A stretch of 64,000 bases of DNA from UBA2883 sp964017965 (lineage in GTDB: Bacteria > Cyanobacteriota > Vampirovibrionia > Gastranaerophilales > Gastranaerophilaceae). Below are positions 1-8,371 of this stretch, in pieces; position 1 is the stretch's first letter; the number at the start of each line of letters is the position of its first letter. The translations under genes were made by a program, and so were the position numbers. Below the pieces are notes generated by a model, which saw nothing but the letters and a program-made list of their open reading frames with translations, was not told where the DNA came from and ran no database searches. The DNA lies in NCBI GenBank assembly GCA_964017965.1, contig CAXHNV010000001.1, forward strand, positions 62,001 through 126,000, given 5' to 3'.

Positions 1-2
1 TG

Positions 3-737
3 CAAACATGCAATCATATTTTATCAACATGTAATTTTGATTTATTTTTAAGAATATTATCAGCAATATGCTTAGGTTTCATATTAGGATTTGAACGTGA
101 GATAACTAACAAATATGCCGGCTTAAGAACGCATATATTAGTGTGTTTGGGAGCATGCGTATTTACGATATTATCTATATATGGATTTCCGGCAATGATA
201 TATGAAGATATCCCTAATTATCGCCCAACCGGGATAAGAGATACGGCACGTGTAGCGGCGCAGGTTGTTACGGGCATTGGTTTTATCGGTGCAGGGACTG
301 TATTGAGAAACGGTCCGACTGTGTTTGGTTTGACTACTGCAGCAACATTATTTGTAGCGGCAGCTATCGGTATGGCATGCGGTGCGGGAATGTATGGTGT
401 TGCTATTTCTGCTTCTATTATTTCTGTTGCGGTTCTTACTCTTATCAGAATATTTGAAAGAAGAGTTTTGAATAAGAGTGCTAAGAATATTAGACGATTA
501 AAGATTCATTTGCATTGCGAAAATGAATTCATTGATACGATTAAAGATTATATTACATCTAACTTTAAATCAATGAACTCTTTAAAAATAACCAAGTCAA
601 TAGACAACCCTAATATAACCAGAATTTCACTGGTTATTGAGCTTGTAAATAAACGTCCTATTCAGCATATTTACAGCAAACTTGAAGGATTGGAAGGGAT
701 TACGTCTATATCTGTTGAAACTTTAACAGATAAATAA
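3..737 (+). CDS. MgtC/SapB family membrane protein (5' end open at window edge)
   Basis: The reading frame is open to the left edge, so the start is not visible; the first ATG-like start inside the window (GTG at 141) is too late, because family-typical residues lie upstream (F-E-R-E then A-G-L-R-T-H around 90-135). The visible part has four to five hydrophobic segments, including the G-I-G-F-I-G-A-G-T motif characteristic of MgtC/SapB, followed by a soluble ACT-like C-terminal domain from about 480. MgtC-type proteins are inner-membrane proteins linked in other bacteria to Mg2+ limitation and to control of the F-type ATPase; the role here is inferred from family only. No upstream neighbour is visible. 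Confidence 0.85.
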   Translation, partial: QTCNHILSTCNFDLFLRILSAICLGFILGFEREITNKYAGLRTHILVCLGACVFTILSIYGFPAMIYEDIPNYRPTGIRDTARVAAQVVTGIGFIGAGTVLRNGPTVFGLTTAATLFVAAAIGMACGAGMYGVAISASIISVAVLTLIRIFERRVLNKSAKNIRRLKIHLHCENEFIDTIKDYITSNFKSMNSLKITKSIDNPNITRISLVIELVNKRPIQHIYSKLEGLEGITSISVETLTDK

Positions 738-740
738 CCC

Positions 741-1001
741 TTATTTTTCAACTTCTTTAGAGAACTTTATACCAAGCTTGTTAAGAGCTTCTATTACAAG
801 GTTTTTAGCTTGTTTAGTTTGTGGTGAAAGAACGATTTTATCTTCGGGTCCCATGAAGAATTCTGCAGGGACTTTGTGTTCTTTAACAACATCTACTACG
901 TGGTTATAAAGGTAGTGGATTTGTTTATTTTGTTTACCGTATACTGTATAGTTGCTTGCGCCTGTAAAAGTACAAGGGCTGATTGAATGAACCTTATTCA
1001 T
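741..1001 (-). CDS. small protein with N-terminal F-x-G motif, unknown function
   Basis: An 86-aa protein I do not recognise. The start at 999-1001 was chosen over a longer frame because GGAGG lies about four bases upstream. The N-terminus reads S-P-C-T-F-T-G-A-S-N-Y-T-V-Y-G, and the rest is a mixed alpha/beta soluble sequence with no signal peptide or membrane segment. The same short proline/aromatic F-x-G pattern occurs near the N-terminus of the protease-like protein at 33780-35132, suggesting a lineage-specific family feature. It is convergent with the MgtC gene, with three bases between the stops. Confidence 0.6.
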   Translation of the reverse strand: MNKVHSISPCTFTGASNYTVYGKQNKQIHYLYNHVVDVVKEHKVPAEFFMGPEDKIVLSPQTKQAKNLVIEALNKLGIKFSKEVEK

Positions 1002-1157
1002 ATTACCTCCATATAAGTATATTTTGGCATACACAAAGATATTGTAAAAGTTTAGGGTAGCAAAATGTAAACATTTGTAAAATTAGAGATAAAAAAGCTA
1101 AAGATTTTAGAAAAAAACCCGATATACATGTCACAGACTGAATGGAAAGGACAATAT

Positions 1158-1313
1158 ATGTTAAAAAAATTGGAATCCCCAACATGCAACACATTTAACG
1201 GCGTGGAGTATATACTAAGAGGTGCAAAGAAACGCCGTACCTCAGCCATGGCAAATGCAAGACGGATGAACGCTGAAGTCGGAGTTCAAACGAAGCTTGT
1301 AGCTGTGAAATAG
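1158..1313 (+). CDS. possible 51-aa basic small protein
   Basis: Short frame starting at an ATG with GGAAAGG six to seven bases upstream; a longer version starting at 1128 has no ribosome-binding site. The product is rich in Lys/Arg in its middle (G-A-K-K-R-R) and contains T-F-N-G near its start, again a Phe-x-Gly element. A clear rho-independent terminator follows at 1371-1395, which supports a transcribed unit. No family is recognised. Confidence 0.45.
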   Translation: MLKKLESPTCNTFNGVEYILRGAKKRRTSAMANARRMNAEVGVQTKLVAVK

Positions 1314-1370
1314 TATGTATTCGATATCAATGGTCTATCGATTTAGTAAGATGAATGAGAGTTCAAATTA

Positions 1371-1395
1371 GCGGACGGAAGTCCGCTTTTATTTT
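1371..1395 (+). terminator. rho-independent terminator after the 51-aa ORF
   Basis: Stem GCGGAC / GTCCGC with a GGAA loop followed by TTTTATTTT. Confidence 0.8.
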
Positions 1396-1459
1396 AGTTA
1401 TTTTAACAATTATGGGGGTTTGAAAAAAATATATTTTATGATAATATAGAGAAACGAGA

Positions 1460-1549
1460 GGAAACGTGGCCGAGTCGGCTGAAGGCGGCACCCTGCTAAG
1501 GTGTTATGTGGAGCAATCTGCATCGTGGGTTCGAATCCCACCGTTTCCG
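1460..1549 (+). tRNA. tRNA-Ser (GCT)
   Basis: The 90-nt sequence folds into a class II cloverleaf. Acceptor stem GGAAACG/CGTTTCC with discriminator G; anticodon stem CACC/GGTG enclosing loop CTGCTAA, giving anticodon GCT (reads AGC/AGU); long variable arm; T-arm GTGGG-TTCGAAT-CCCAC. The long variable arm is as expected for serine. The 3' CCA is not encoded. Confidence 0.96.
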
Positions 1550-1553
1550 AATT

Positions 1554-1583
1554 AAAAGCACCTGCAACTGTAGGTGCTTTTTT
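1554..1583 (+). terminator. terminator downstream of tRNA-Ser
   Basis: AGCACCT / AGGTGCT hairpin followed by seven T residues, directly after the tRNA. Confidence 0.85.
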
Positions 1584-1609
1584 ACATTTATAATCTATCC
1601 CGCCTGCTC

Positions 1610-1644
1610 TTGACAATAATTAGATATCTAACTATAATTGTTTT
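1610..1644 (+). promoter_or_regulatory. marR promoter with an embedded 12-bp palindromic operator
   Basis: Consensus -35 TTGACA (1610-1615), 17-bp spacer and -10 TATAAT (1633-1638). The perfect palindrome TTAGATATCTAA (1620-1631) fills the spacer, where a bound MarR dimer would block RNA polymerase. The start codon follows the -10 by only six bases and there is no Shine-Dalgarno, so the transcript is probably leaderless. Confidence 0.85.
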
Positions 1645-2052
1645 ATGAGATGTGGACTTTCATTAATATCTAAAATTCAAGAAAAAGGAAACCGTTTTAT
1701 ATTAGAAGAATTAAAGAAAAACGGAGCAGGAGGACTTGTTCCAAGTCATGGTGATATTCTTATGTGTCTTTATAATTTTGATAAAATGACTATGAAAGAT
1801 ATTGCCGAAAAAATCCACAGAACAAAACCAACCGTGACGGTTTTAATTGATAAACTTGAAAAATTAGGTTTTGTCGAAAGACAATCCTCTGAAACCGATA
1901 ATCGTAGCACTATTATTGTTTTAACTAAAAAAGGACAAACATTTAAACCGGTTTTTGAAAAAATCTCAGAAGATTTGAATAATATGCTTTATAAGAATTT
2001 GACTAAAAATGAAGCAGATTATTTAGATAAATTATTAGAAAAAATGGTGTAA
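1645..2052 (+). CDS. MarR family transcriptional regulator
   Basis: A 135-aa winged-helix protein of the usual MarR length. Residues around 45-75 hold the helix-turn-helix (M-T-M-K-D-I-A-E-K-I then T-V-T-V-L-I-D-K-L-E), followed by the wing (R-Q-S-S-E-T-D-N-R-S) and flanking dimerisation helices. It heads an operon with the cupin gene (47 bp downstream) and the DUF1848 gene. The palindrome inside its own promoter suggests autorepression, and a degenerate copy (GTTAGACATCGAAC) lies just before the cupin gene. The ligand is unknown. Confidence 0.9.
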   Translation: MRCGLSLISKIQEKGNRFILEELKKNGAGGLVPSHGDILMCLYNFDKMTMKDIAEKIHRTKPTVTVLIDKLEKLGFVERQSSETDNRSTIIVLTKKGQTFKPVFEKISEDLNNMLYKNLTKNEADYLDKLLEKMV

Positions 2053-2060
2053 AAAATTTT

Positions 2061-2084
2061 TATACTAATAGTTAGACATCGAAC
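2061..2084 (+). promoter_or_regulatory. possible second MarR-type half-site before the cupin gene
   Basis: TATACT (2061-2066) is followed by AGTTAGACATCGAAC, whose left arm AGTTAGA matches the arm of the marR palindrome while the right arm is degenerate. It could be an internal promoter/operator; no good -35 is seen. Confidence 0.35.
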
Positions 2085-2098
2085 AAAAGGAGAAAATT

Positions 2099-2473
2099 AT
2101 GACAAATTTTAAAAATGTTGAAATTGGAAAAATGAAAGAAATTGGTAAAAAGTATGAGAACGGAAAAGCATTTTTGCATGATTTATTAGGTTTAACTTCT
2201 TGCGAAATTTCAGTAAGTGCAATGCCTGCCGGAATTAAATTACCGTTTAACCATAAACACAAACAAAACGAAGAAATTTATATTTTCTTAAAAGGCGAAG
2301 GAACAATGATACTTGATAATGACGTAATTGAAGTTAAAGAAGGCTCTTGCGTTAAAGTGTTGCCTGCTGCTGTTAGAACAATGGAAGCGAAAACAGATCT
2401 AGAATATATCTGTGTCCAAGCAAAAGAAAATTCTTTGGAACAATTCGGTTTAGGTGATGCGGAACTTTGTTAA
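2099..2473 (+). CDS. cupin domain protein
   Basis: A 124-aa single-domain cupin. The first cupin motif is clear around residue 55 (N-H-K-H-K-Q-N-E-E-I-Y-I-F-L-K-G), giving two His and a Glu as metal ligands. In the second motif the usual His is replaced by Arg (L-P-A-A-V-R), so metal binding may use fewer ligands. AAGGAG sits eight bases before the ATG. The gene lies between marR and the DUF1848 gene, with three bases to the latter. Substrate cannot be told; a small-molecule sensor or oxygenase-like enzyme under MarR control is a reasonable guess. Confidence 0.85.
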   Translation: MTNFKNVEIGKMKEIGKKYENGKAFLHDLLGLTSCEISVSAMPAGIKLPFNHKHKQNEEIYIFLKGEGTMILDNDVIEVKEGSCVKVLPAAVRTMEAKTDLEYICVQAKENSLEQFGLGDAELC

Positions 2474-2476
2474 TTT

Positions 2477-3424
2477 ATGATAATAAACACGGGCGGCAGA
2501 ACTGATACAGTTCAATATTATAGTGAATGGTTATTAAACAGGTTTAAAGAGGGTTTTGTATTTTCACGAAATCCTTTTTACCCTGCAAAAGTTACACGAT
2601 ATGAATTGTCAGCAGATAAAGTTGATTGCGTTGTATTTTGCTCTAAAAACTATGAACCAATTTTAGAAAGATTGCATGAGATAACGGACAAATTTAATAC
2701 TTATTTTCACTATACAATAACTGCATACGAAAGTGATATTGAACCAAGAGTCCCAACAATAGAAAAAAGCATAGAAACACTTATAAAATTAAAAAATATT
2801 GTGGGCAAAAATCGGATTGCATGGAGATATGACCCGGTTTTATTGACAGAGAAATATACTATTGATTATCACCTAAAAACTTTTGAAAATATGACAAGCC
2901 AACTATCAGAACATATTGACCGTTGTATTTTTAGTTTCGTTGAAATGTATAAAAAACTTTCTGTCAATATGCCTGAATTAAAAGCTATAACACAAAATGA
3001 AAAAATCGTGCTTGCTAGCGGTATGGGTGAAATTGCGCAAAAATATAATCTTCATCTTCAAACCTGTGCAACAAATGGTGATTATACAAATTTCGGAATT
3101 CATCCTTCCGGTTGTATGACATTAGATATTTTAGAAAAAGCCAACAATGTTAAGTTTAAAAAATTAAAACACAGAGGTAATCGCAAACATTGCAAATGCA
3201 TAGAAACAAGAGATATTGGAGCTTATGATACTTGTCCTAATGGCTGCCGCTATTGTTATGCAAATGCAACTCCTAAAAAAGCATTAGAAAACTTTAAACT
3301 GCATAATCCTAACTCACCAATTTTATTCGGTGAAATAAAAGAAAGTGACATTATTCAACAGGGAGTTCAAAAGAGTTTTATCGCTGAAGAACAAGATATC
3401 TGGCAAAATTTAAAGTTGTTTTAG
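2477..3424 (+). CDS. DUF1848 family protein with C-terminal cysteine cluster
   Basis: A 315-aa protein matching the DUF1848 pattern: an N-terminal I-I-N-T-G-G-R-T-D-T with Y-S-E-W, then V-D-C-V-V-F-C-S-K-N, W-R-Y-D-P-V-L-L, and a C-terminal C-x-C...C-P-N-G-C-R-Y-C-Y-A-N cluster (about residues 247-272) that probably binds an iron-sulfur cluster. DUF1848 proteins look like TIM-barrel, radical-SAM-related proteins, but their reaction is not established. The gene starts three bases after the cupin stop, so both are probably translated from one MarR-controlled message. Confidence 0.85.
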   Translation: MIINTGGRTDTVQYYSEWLLNRFKEGFVFSRNPFYPAKVTRYELSADKVDCVVFCSKNYEPILERLHEITDKFNTYFHYTITAYESDIEPRVPTIEKSIETLIKLKNIVGKNRIAWRYDPVLLTEKYTIDYHLKTFENMTSQLSEHIDRCIFSFVEMYKKLSVNMPELKAITQNEKIVLASGMGEIAQKYNLHLQTCATNGDYTNFGIHPSGCMTLDILEKANNVKFKKLKHRGNRKHCKCIETRDIGAYDTCPNGCRYCYANATPKKALENFKLHNPNSPILFGEIKESDIIQQGVQKSFIAEEQDIWQNLKLF

Positions 3425-3446
3425 TTTATAATAAACAAAACTATAA

Positions 3447-4232
3447 TTATACAAGAGCGCTTAAAGTTTTATACTCACCAACATCTGTTGGATATGTGAA
3501 GATTATCGTATCTCTCGAGAATAACCGTCTCATCTTTTCGTTAGTCGCCGCATCGTCCTGCTGACCATTCTTATACACAGGCGTAAACCCTATACAACCC
3601 CACGTTGTTTCATAAGGTGTAGAATGGATTACAACACTCTTACTGCGAGCATTATTATTGATTCCTGTCTCTAATCCGTCAAGACGAGTTGCACGACTAC
3701 TCCAGTGGCTCTTTCGACTGGCATATTCTTCCTTGACCTGAGTAAATCCCGATAATGTAGCGTGCGAACCGTTCTTATTTGCGTTTGCTACCGCACCCAT
3801 ATCGCCGGAACCGAATTTAACCTCCGTCTTTTCTATAAACTTAGAATTCTTTATATCAATTAAATAATACGTTTTTGTCTTAGGATCAACTATACCAAGA
3901 CGCCCATTACCTTTGTTCTTTAAATTTTTATACCCTTCCATTGCAAGCGAAAACACTTCATAGCTCAAACCCTCTTTCTCCAAGCCTAAAGAGTTATATA
4001 ACTGTCTATCGCCACCGTTTTCATTTGATTTTACAGGTTGAGAATCAGATTGTTGTTGAACCTGCTGAACATTTACAACTTCATACGCCTTCTTTTTATC
4101 ACCCTCAGGCACAGTCATAAATATAGTAGGCCCTATCCAAGAGTAACTACCCCTGCTGATATAATTAGAGCCGCCTCCAAAAAAATTATAGTTGCTTTTA
4201 CTTGTATAATTACTTTGCCAAAATGGTGTCAT
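3447..4232 (-). CDS. L,D-transpeptidase-like protein (YkuD_2 type)
   Basis: A 261-aa protein. The C-terminal half has the murein L,D-transpeptidase pattern of the YkuD_2 group: R-L-D-G-L-E-T-G-I-N-N-N-A, then V-I-H-S-T (His near residue 201) and T-W-G-C-I-G-F with the likely nucleophilic Cys near residue 211. The N-terminal 80 residues are low-complexity, rich in Asn/Ser/Tyr/Gln. No signal peptide or membrane anchor is visible, which is odd for a periplasmic murein enzyme, so export or another substrate remains open. No Shine-Dalgarno precedes the ATG; AT-rich -10-like sequence lies close upstream. Confidence 0.7.
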   Translation of the reverse strand: MTPFWQSNYTSKSNYNFFGGGSNYISRGSYSWIGPTIFMTVPEGDKKKAYEVVNVQQVQQQSDSQPVKSNENGGDRQLYNSLGLEKEGLSYEVFSLAMEGYKNLKNKGNGRLGIVDPKTKTYYLIDIKNSKFIEKTEVKFGSGDMGAVANANKNGSHATLSGFTQVKEEYASRKSHWSSRATRLDGLETGINNNARSKSVVIHSTPYETTWGCIGFTPVYKNGQQDDAATNEKMRRLFSRDTIIFTYPTDVGEYKTLSALV

Positions 4233-4300
4233 AGATATATAAAGTATATATACATTATTTAATTGCTAAATTGTTACAATTATATTAAAATTAACATATA

Positions 4301-5335
4301 ATGAAAAAGAAAGTTTTAATTGTAAGATTATCAGCGCTTGGAGACGTTATCTTTAACCTTCCGCTAGCTAATATATTAAAATCTAATGGTTATGAAGTCA
4401 CATGGCTTACAAGCGAAAAAGGGTTTGATATAGTAAACAATAACCCGTTTGTTGATGAAGCTATCCTTGCACCCGTTGAAAAATGGAAAAAACAAAACCT
4501 TTTTCAAAACCTCAAAGAGTATATTCGTCTCATTAAATACATCCGTTCAAAGCATTTTTATATAGCAATAGATACACAGCTATTATTAAAGAGTTTTATC
4601 TGGACGGTATTTTGCGGTGCAAAAAGAAGAATTGTATCAAAATCAGCGCGTGAATGTGCAATCCTTGGCGGTAATGAAATCATAGACAAACTTGCAAAAG
4701 ACTACACAACCCACGCTGCTGTAAGCTACCTGAAATTTGCTGAACATCTAGGGCTTGATACCTCTGTAATCCAAACAGCACTACCAGCTCCAACGGAAGA
4801 AATCTCAAACAAAATAACCGACTTAATAAAAAACATCGATAAAACAAAACCAATAATAACACTTGCACCCGCAACAACCTGGGTAACAAAGCACTGGAAC
4901 AAAGATAATTGGAAGCAAGTAGTAAACGCTCTAAAAGATGATTATAACCTCATCTTCACCGGAACAAATAAAGATAATGAACTTATAAACTACATATCAG
5001 AAGGCAACCACCTGAATCTTGCAGGCAAAACTAACTTGTTGGAACTGGCGGAACTATTCAGAAGAAGTGATTTAGTCATCTCGCTTGATAGCGGCAGCAC
5101 CCATTTAGCGTGGGCATCAGCAAAACCTAAAATCATATCAATCTTCTGTTCAACACCGCCTACAAGATATGCCCCTATTGGAGACAATGACAAATACATC
5201 GCTTTATCAGGTGATTTATCCTGCCAACACTGCCATAAAAGAAAATGCCCGAACGGTACAAATGAGTGCACCTCATTACCGACAGTAGAACAAGTTCTAC
5301 AAGCCGTTAAAACATTACTTAAAGCCAATCAATAA
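4301..5335 (+). CDS. glycosyltransferase family 9 (heptosyltransferase-like)
   Basis: A 344-aa GT-B enzyme of the ADP-heptose:LPS heptosyltransferase family. The start K-V-L-I-V-R-L-S-A-L-G-D-V-I-F is diagnostic for WaaC/WaaF-type proteins. The C-terminal nucleotide-binding half has S-L-D-S-G-S-T-H-L-A-W-A and a final Cys-rich C-Q-H-C-H-K-R-K-C-P segment also common in GT9. It would act at the cytoplasmic face of the inner membrane during LPS core assembly, implying a diderm envelope. The acceptor is not predictable. It is convergent with the YkgJ-type gene, overlapping by 17 bp. Confidence 0.88.
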   Translation: MKKKVLIVRLSALGDVIFNLPLANILKSNGYEVTWLTSEKGFDIVNNNPFVDEAILAPVEKWKKQNLFQNLKEYIRLIKYIRSKHFYIAIDTQLLLKSFIWTVFCGAKRRIVSKSARECAILGGNEIIDKLAKDYTTHAAVSYLKFAEHLGLDTSVIQTALPAPTEEISNKITDLIKNIDKTKPIITLAPATTWVTKHWNKDNWKQVVNALKDDYNLIFTGTNKDNELINYISEGNHLNLAGKTNLLELAELFRRSDLVISLDSGSTHLAWASAKPKIISIFCSTPPTRYAPIGDNDKYIALSGDLSCQHCHKRKCPNGTNECTSLPTVEQVLQAVKTLLKANQ

Positions 5336-5897
5336 GCGGCTTTTTCTCACCGAACTTAAATCCGAATCCTCTTGCAATATCTTCATCCGTAAGGTTTTCA
5401 TATCTTACATTAAAAGCAACAGGCTCTTCCTTAACTCCCAACGCTTTAAACTTTTCAGGTGACACATTCTTACCGTCATCCTGCATAACATTAGAATAGT
5501 TATACCCGTCAAAACAGCAAAAAGGAACCTTAACCTTCCCGTTATCATCAATTGTCATCAACCCGAATGCACGGCATATAATCCCGCGATACTCATAAAC
5601 ACAGCACTCGTCGTTTATCAAAAACGGGCAATCATAGCGAAACCTCTCACCTTCAAACTCTTCTTTTTGTTTTTTTACCTTAGCAATATTAGCCCAAACC
5701 TTCTGAGCAGTCGTCTCATCCAGATTCTGAGCACCATACATTAAATAAGTAATCTCCGTTTGTGAATACGGAAATTGTGCACCCTTACAGCACTTGCCGC
5801 AACCTTTTTTACAAAAGATATAAGGTTCCTGACTTTTAAAGAACCGTGTAAACTTTTCATCCAAAAACTCTAAATACTTAACATAATTATTTATCAT
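5319..5897 (-). CDS. YkgJ-type CxxCxxCC cysteine-cluster protein
   Basis: About 192 aa. The N-terminal part carries C-K-K-G-C-G-K-C-C-K, the zinc/iron-chelating CxxCxxCC box, followed by C-P-F-L, E-C-C-V-Y-E-Y-R and I-C-R-A-F-G, the standard remaining cysteines of this family. The start at 5895-5897 was chosen over a longer frame because its ATG overlaps the TGA of the upstream uvrA-like gene (ATGA), a typical translational-coupling arrangement. The molecular function of the family is not established. Confidence 0.85.
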   Translation of the reverse strand: MINNYVKYLEFLDEKFTRFFKSQEPYIFCKKGCGKCCKGAQFPYSQTEITYLMYGAQNLDETTAQKVWANIAKVKKQKEEFEGERFRYDCPFLINDECCVYEYRGIICRAFGLMTIDDNGKVKVPFCCFDGYNYSNVMQDDGKNVSPEKFKALGVKEEPVAFNVRYENLTDEDIARGFGFKFGEKKPLIDWL

Positions 5898-8371
5898 AAA
5901 AATCTCGCAGTCTTCGAGCGTTCGCACAACCGTAAGTCATTGACCGTACCTGCAAACACAATCTCTCCGCCCTCATCGCCGCCGTCAGGACCCATGTCTA
6001 TTACCCAATCAGAGTTTCTGATAACATCCAAATCGTGTTCAATAACAACAACCGTAGCACCGTTTTGAACAAGGGTTTCAAAAACCTCTAAGAGCGTCTT
6101 AACATCCAACGGATGAAGTCCAATCGTTGGCTCATCAAACACAAAAACCGTATCAGCCTGAGCTTTTCTCATCTCGCTTGCAAGCTTTAACCTCTGAGCT
6201 TCTCCACCTGAAAGGCTCGGCGTCGCCTCGCCCAGTGTCAAATAGCCGAGTCCAAGCTCCTGTAATACCTGCAGTCGTTGATGAACAACCTTCAAGCCCT
6301 TACAAACCCCAAGCGCCGTATTAACATCCATTGACATAATCTCTGGCAGCGAATAACCGTTATATTTAATCCCGTAAGCCGCCTTATCATACCTTGAACC
6401 GTTACACTCAGGGCAAGGAATATCCACATCAGGCAAAAACTGAACATCTAAACTAATCTGACCCGTTCCGTCACAAACAGGGCAGCGTAATTTGCCCGTG
6501 TTATATGAAAAATCACCCGCTTTATAGCCCAATTCCTTAGCCTTATCAGTCTTTGCAAAAACCTTTCTTAATTCATCGTGAACATTAGCATAAGTAGCAA
6601 CAGTAGAACGAACATTTATCCCAATAGGTGTAGCGTCAATGAGTTTAACCTGTTTAATCCCCTCAGCTTCAATCCCTTTAACGTGTTCCGGTAATTTCTT
6701 ATCACCGGATAAAGATTCAAGTGCAGGCACCAGACTTTCTAAAACCATAGTCGTCTTACCGGAACCTGAAACACCCGTAACAACCGTCATCTTGCCTTTT
6801 GGTATATCAATCTCAAGAGGTTTAACAGTATGAATACTTGAGGTTGAAAGATGAATAGTACCAGCGTCAAATATATTCTCATCAGGTAAGGTTCTTACAT
6901 TCACGGATTTTTCGCCTGAAAGAAAACCGCCAATCAAAGATTTTTGATTCTTTTCTAAATCGGCAACACTACCTTCTGCGATAACATACCCGCCTTCAAT
7001 ACCGGCTTTTTCACCCATTTCAATAACCCAGTCAGATTCTTTAAGTATCTGAGTATCATGATCAACAAGCACAACAGAATTCCCGTCATTCACCAAATCA
7101 TTTATAACACCGGTAAGCCCGACAATATTAGACGGATGAAGCCCGATAGAAGGCTCATCTAAAACATATAAAACTCCGGTAGTCCTATTCCTGACAGCAC
7201 GCGCTAATTGTATTCGCTGTCTTTCACCGGTAGAAAGAGTAGAACCCGCTCTATCAAGCGCAAGATAACCTAAGCCCAAATCCAACAAACGTTTTGCAAC
7301 CGATAAAAAAGATTCACAAATACTCTCTGCCATAGGACGCATAGTTTCAGGCAGTGATTCAGGAACACCCTTAACCCACCCAACAATCTCACTCAAAGTC
7401 ATCTCACAAGCCTTGTCGAGTGTTATACCCCGCAACTTAGGATATCTTGCCGTTTCAGAAAGTCTTGAACCGTAACAATCAGGACAAACATCCTGTTTCA
7501 AGAACTTCTCAACACGTTTCATACTCTTTTCGTCTTTAACCTTAGCCAGCGCGTTCTCAACCGTATAAACCGCATTATAATATGTAAAATCCAGCTCACC
7601 CGCCTGATTGGTGTTCTTAGCCTTATAAAATATATGTTTCTTCTCCGCAGGGCCGTTATAAACAATATCTTTCTCCTTATCAGTCAAATCCCTGAACGGA
7701 ACGTCAGTCCTAACCCCCATTTCCCGACAAACATCCGTCATCAAAGACCACATCAAAGTACCCCACGGAACAACCGCACCTTCATCAATTGTCAAACTCT
7801 CATCAGGGACAAGCGTTGACCTATCCACCGTCCTAACAATCCCCGTACCACCGCAGGTCTTACAAGCACCTTGAGAATTAAACGCCAGCTCCTCAGCTCC
7901 CGGTGCATAAAAATGCGCACCACACACGGAACAAACAATCTCCTGTTCAGCTGCTACAGCTAAAGTAGGTTCGCAATAATGACCGTTTGGACACCTATGG
8001 CTCGCCAGTCTTGAAAACATCAATCTCAGACTGTTGAGCAGCTCAGTTCCCGTACCAAAAGTACTTCTAATCCCCGGTACAGAAGGTCTTTGATGTAATG
8101 CGAGTGATGCGGGAACGTACAAAACATCATCAACTAAAGCCTTCTCAGCATGCGTCATCCGACGTCTTGTATAAGTAGAAAGTGAATCCAAATACCGTCG
8201 TGAACCCTCAGAATACAATACTCCAAGCGCCAATGAAGATTTGCCGGAGCCTGAAACTCCGGCAATACCAACAATTTTGTTTAAAGGTACATCCACATCT
8301 ATATTCTTAAGGTTATGTACCCTTGCTCCGCGTACTTTTATTTTTTCAATATTACTCAATCTTTTAGCCAA
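5894..8371 (-). CDS. UvrA2-type ABC ATPase (short UvrA paralogue)
   Basis: At 825 aa it is more than 100 residues shorter than canonical UvrA (about 940). Both ATPase halves are intact: Walker A G-V-S-G-S-G-K-S-S near the N-terminus and G-V-S-G-S-G-K-T-T in the middle, signature L-S-T-G-E-R-Q-R-I-Q and L-S-G-G-E-A-Q-R-L, and zinc-finger CxxC modules (C-K-T-C-G-G-T-G, C-P-D-C-Y-G-S-R, C-P-V-C-D-G-T-G, C-P-E-C-N-G-S-R). The short region after the first Walker A suggests that the UvrB-binding domain is missing, as in the UvrA2/DrrC group linked to drug tolerance. The apparent start is TTG at 8369-8371; another TTG at 8357-8359 overlaps the upstream stop. Confidence 0.85.
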   Translation of the reverse strand: MAKRLSNIEKIKVRGARVHNLKNIDVDVPLNKIVGIAGVSGSGKSSLALGVLYSEGSRRYLDSLSTYTRRRMTHAEKALVDDVLYVPASLALHQRPSVPGIRSTFGTGTELLNSLRLMFSRLASHRCPNGHYCEPTLAVAAEQEIVCSVCGAHFYAPGAEELAFNSQGACKTCGGTGIVRTVDRSTLVPDESLTIDEGAVVPWGTLMWSLMTDVCREMGVRTDVPFRDLTDKEKDIVYNGPAEKKHIFYKAKNTNQAGELDFTYYNAVYTVENALAKVKDEKSMKRVEKFLKQDVCPDCYGSRLSETARYPKLRGITLDKACEMTLSEIVGWVKGVPESLPETMRPMAESICESFLSVAKRLLDLGLGYLALDRAGSTLSTGERQRIQLARAVRNRTTGVLYVLDEPSIGLHPSNIVGLTGVINDLVNDGNSVVLVDHDTQILKESDWVIEMGEKAGIEGGYVIAEGSVADLEKNQKSLIGGFLSGEKSVNVRTLPDENIFDAGTIHLSTSSIHTVKPLEIDIPKGKMTVVTGVSGSGKTTMVLESLVPALESLSGDKKLPEHVKGIEAEGIKQVKLIDATPIGINVRSTVATYANVHDELRKVFAKTDKAKELGYKAGDFSYNTGKLRCPVCDGTGQISLDVQFLPDVDIPCPECNGSRYDKAAYGIKYNGYSLPEIMSMDVNTALGVCKGLKVVHQRLQVLQELGLGYLTLGEATPSLSGGEAQRLKLASEMRKAQADTVFVFDEPTIGLHPLDVKTLLEVFETLVQNGATVVVIEHDLDVIRNSDWVIDMGPDGGDEGGEIVFAGTVNDLRLCERSKTARFL

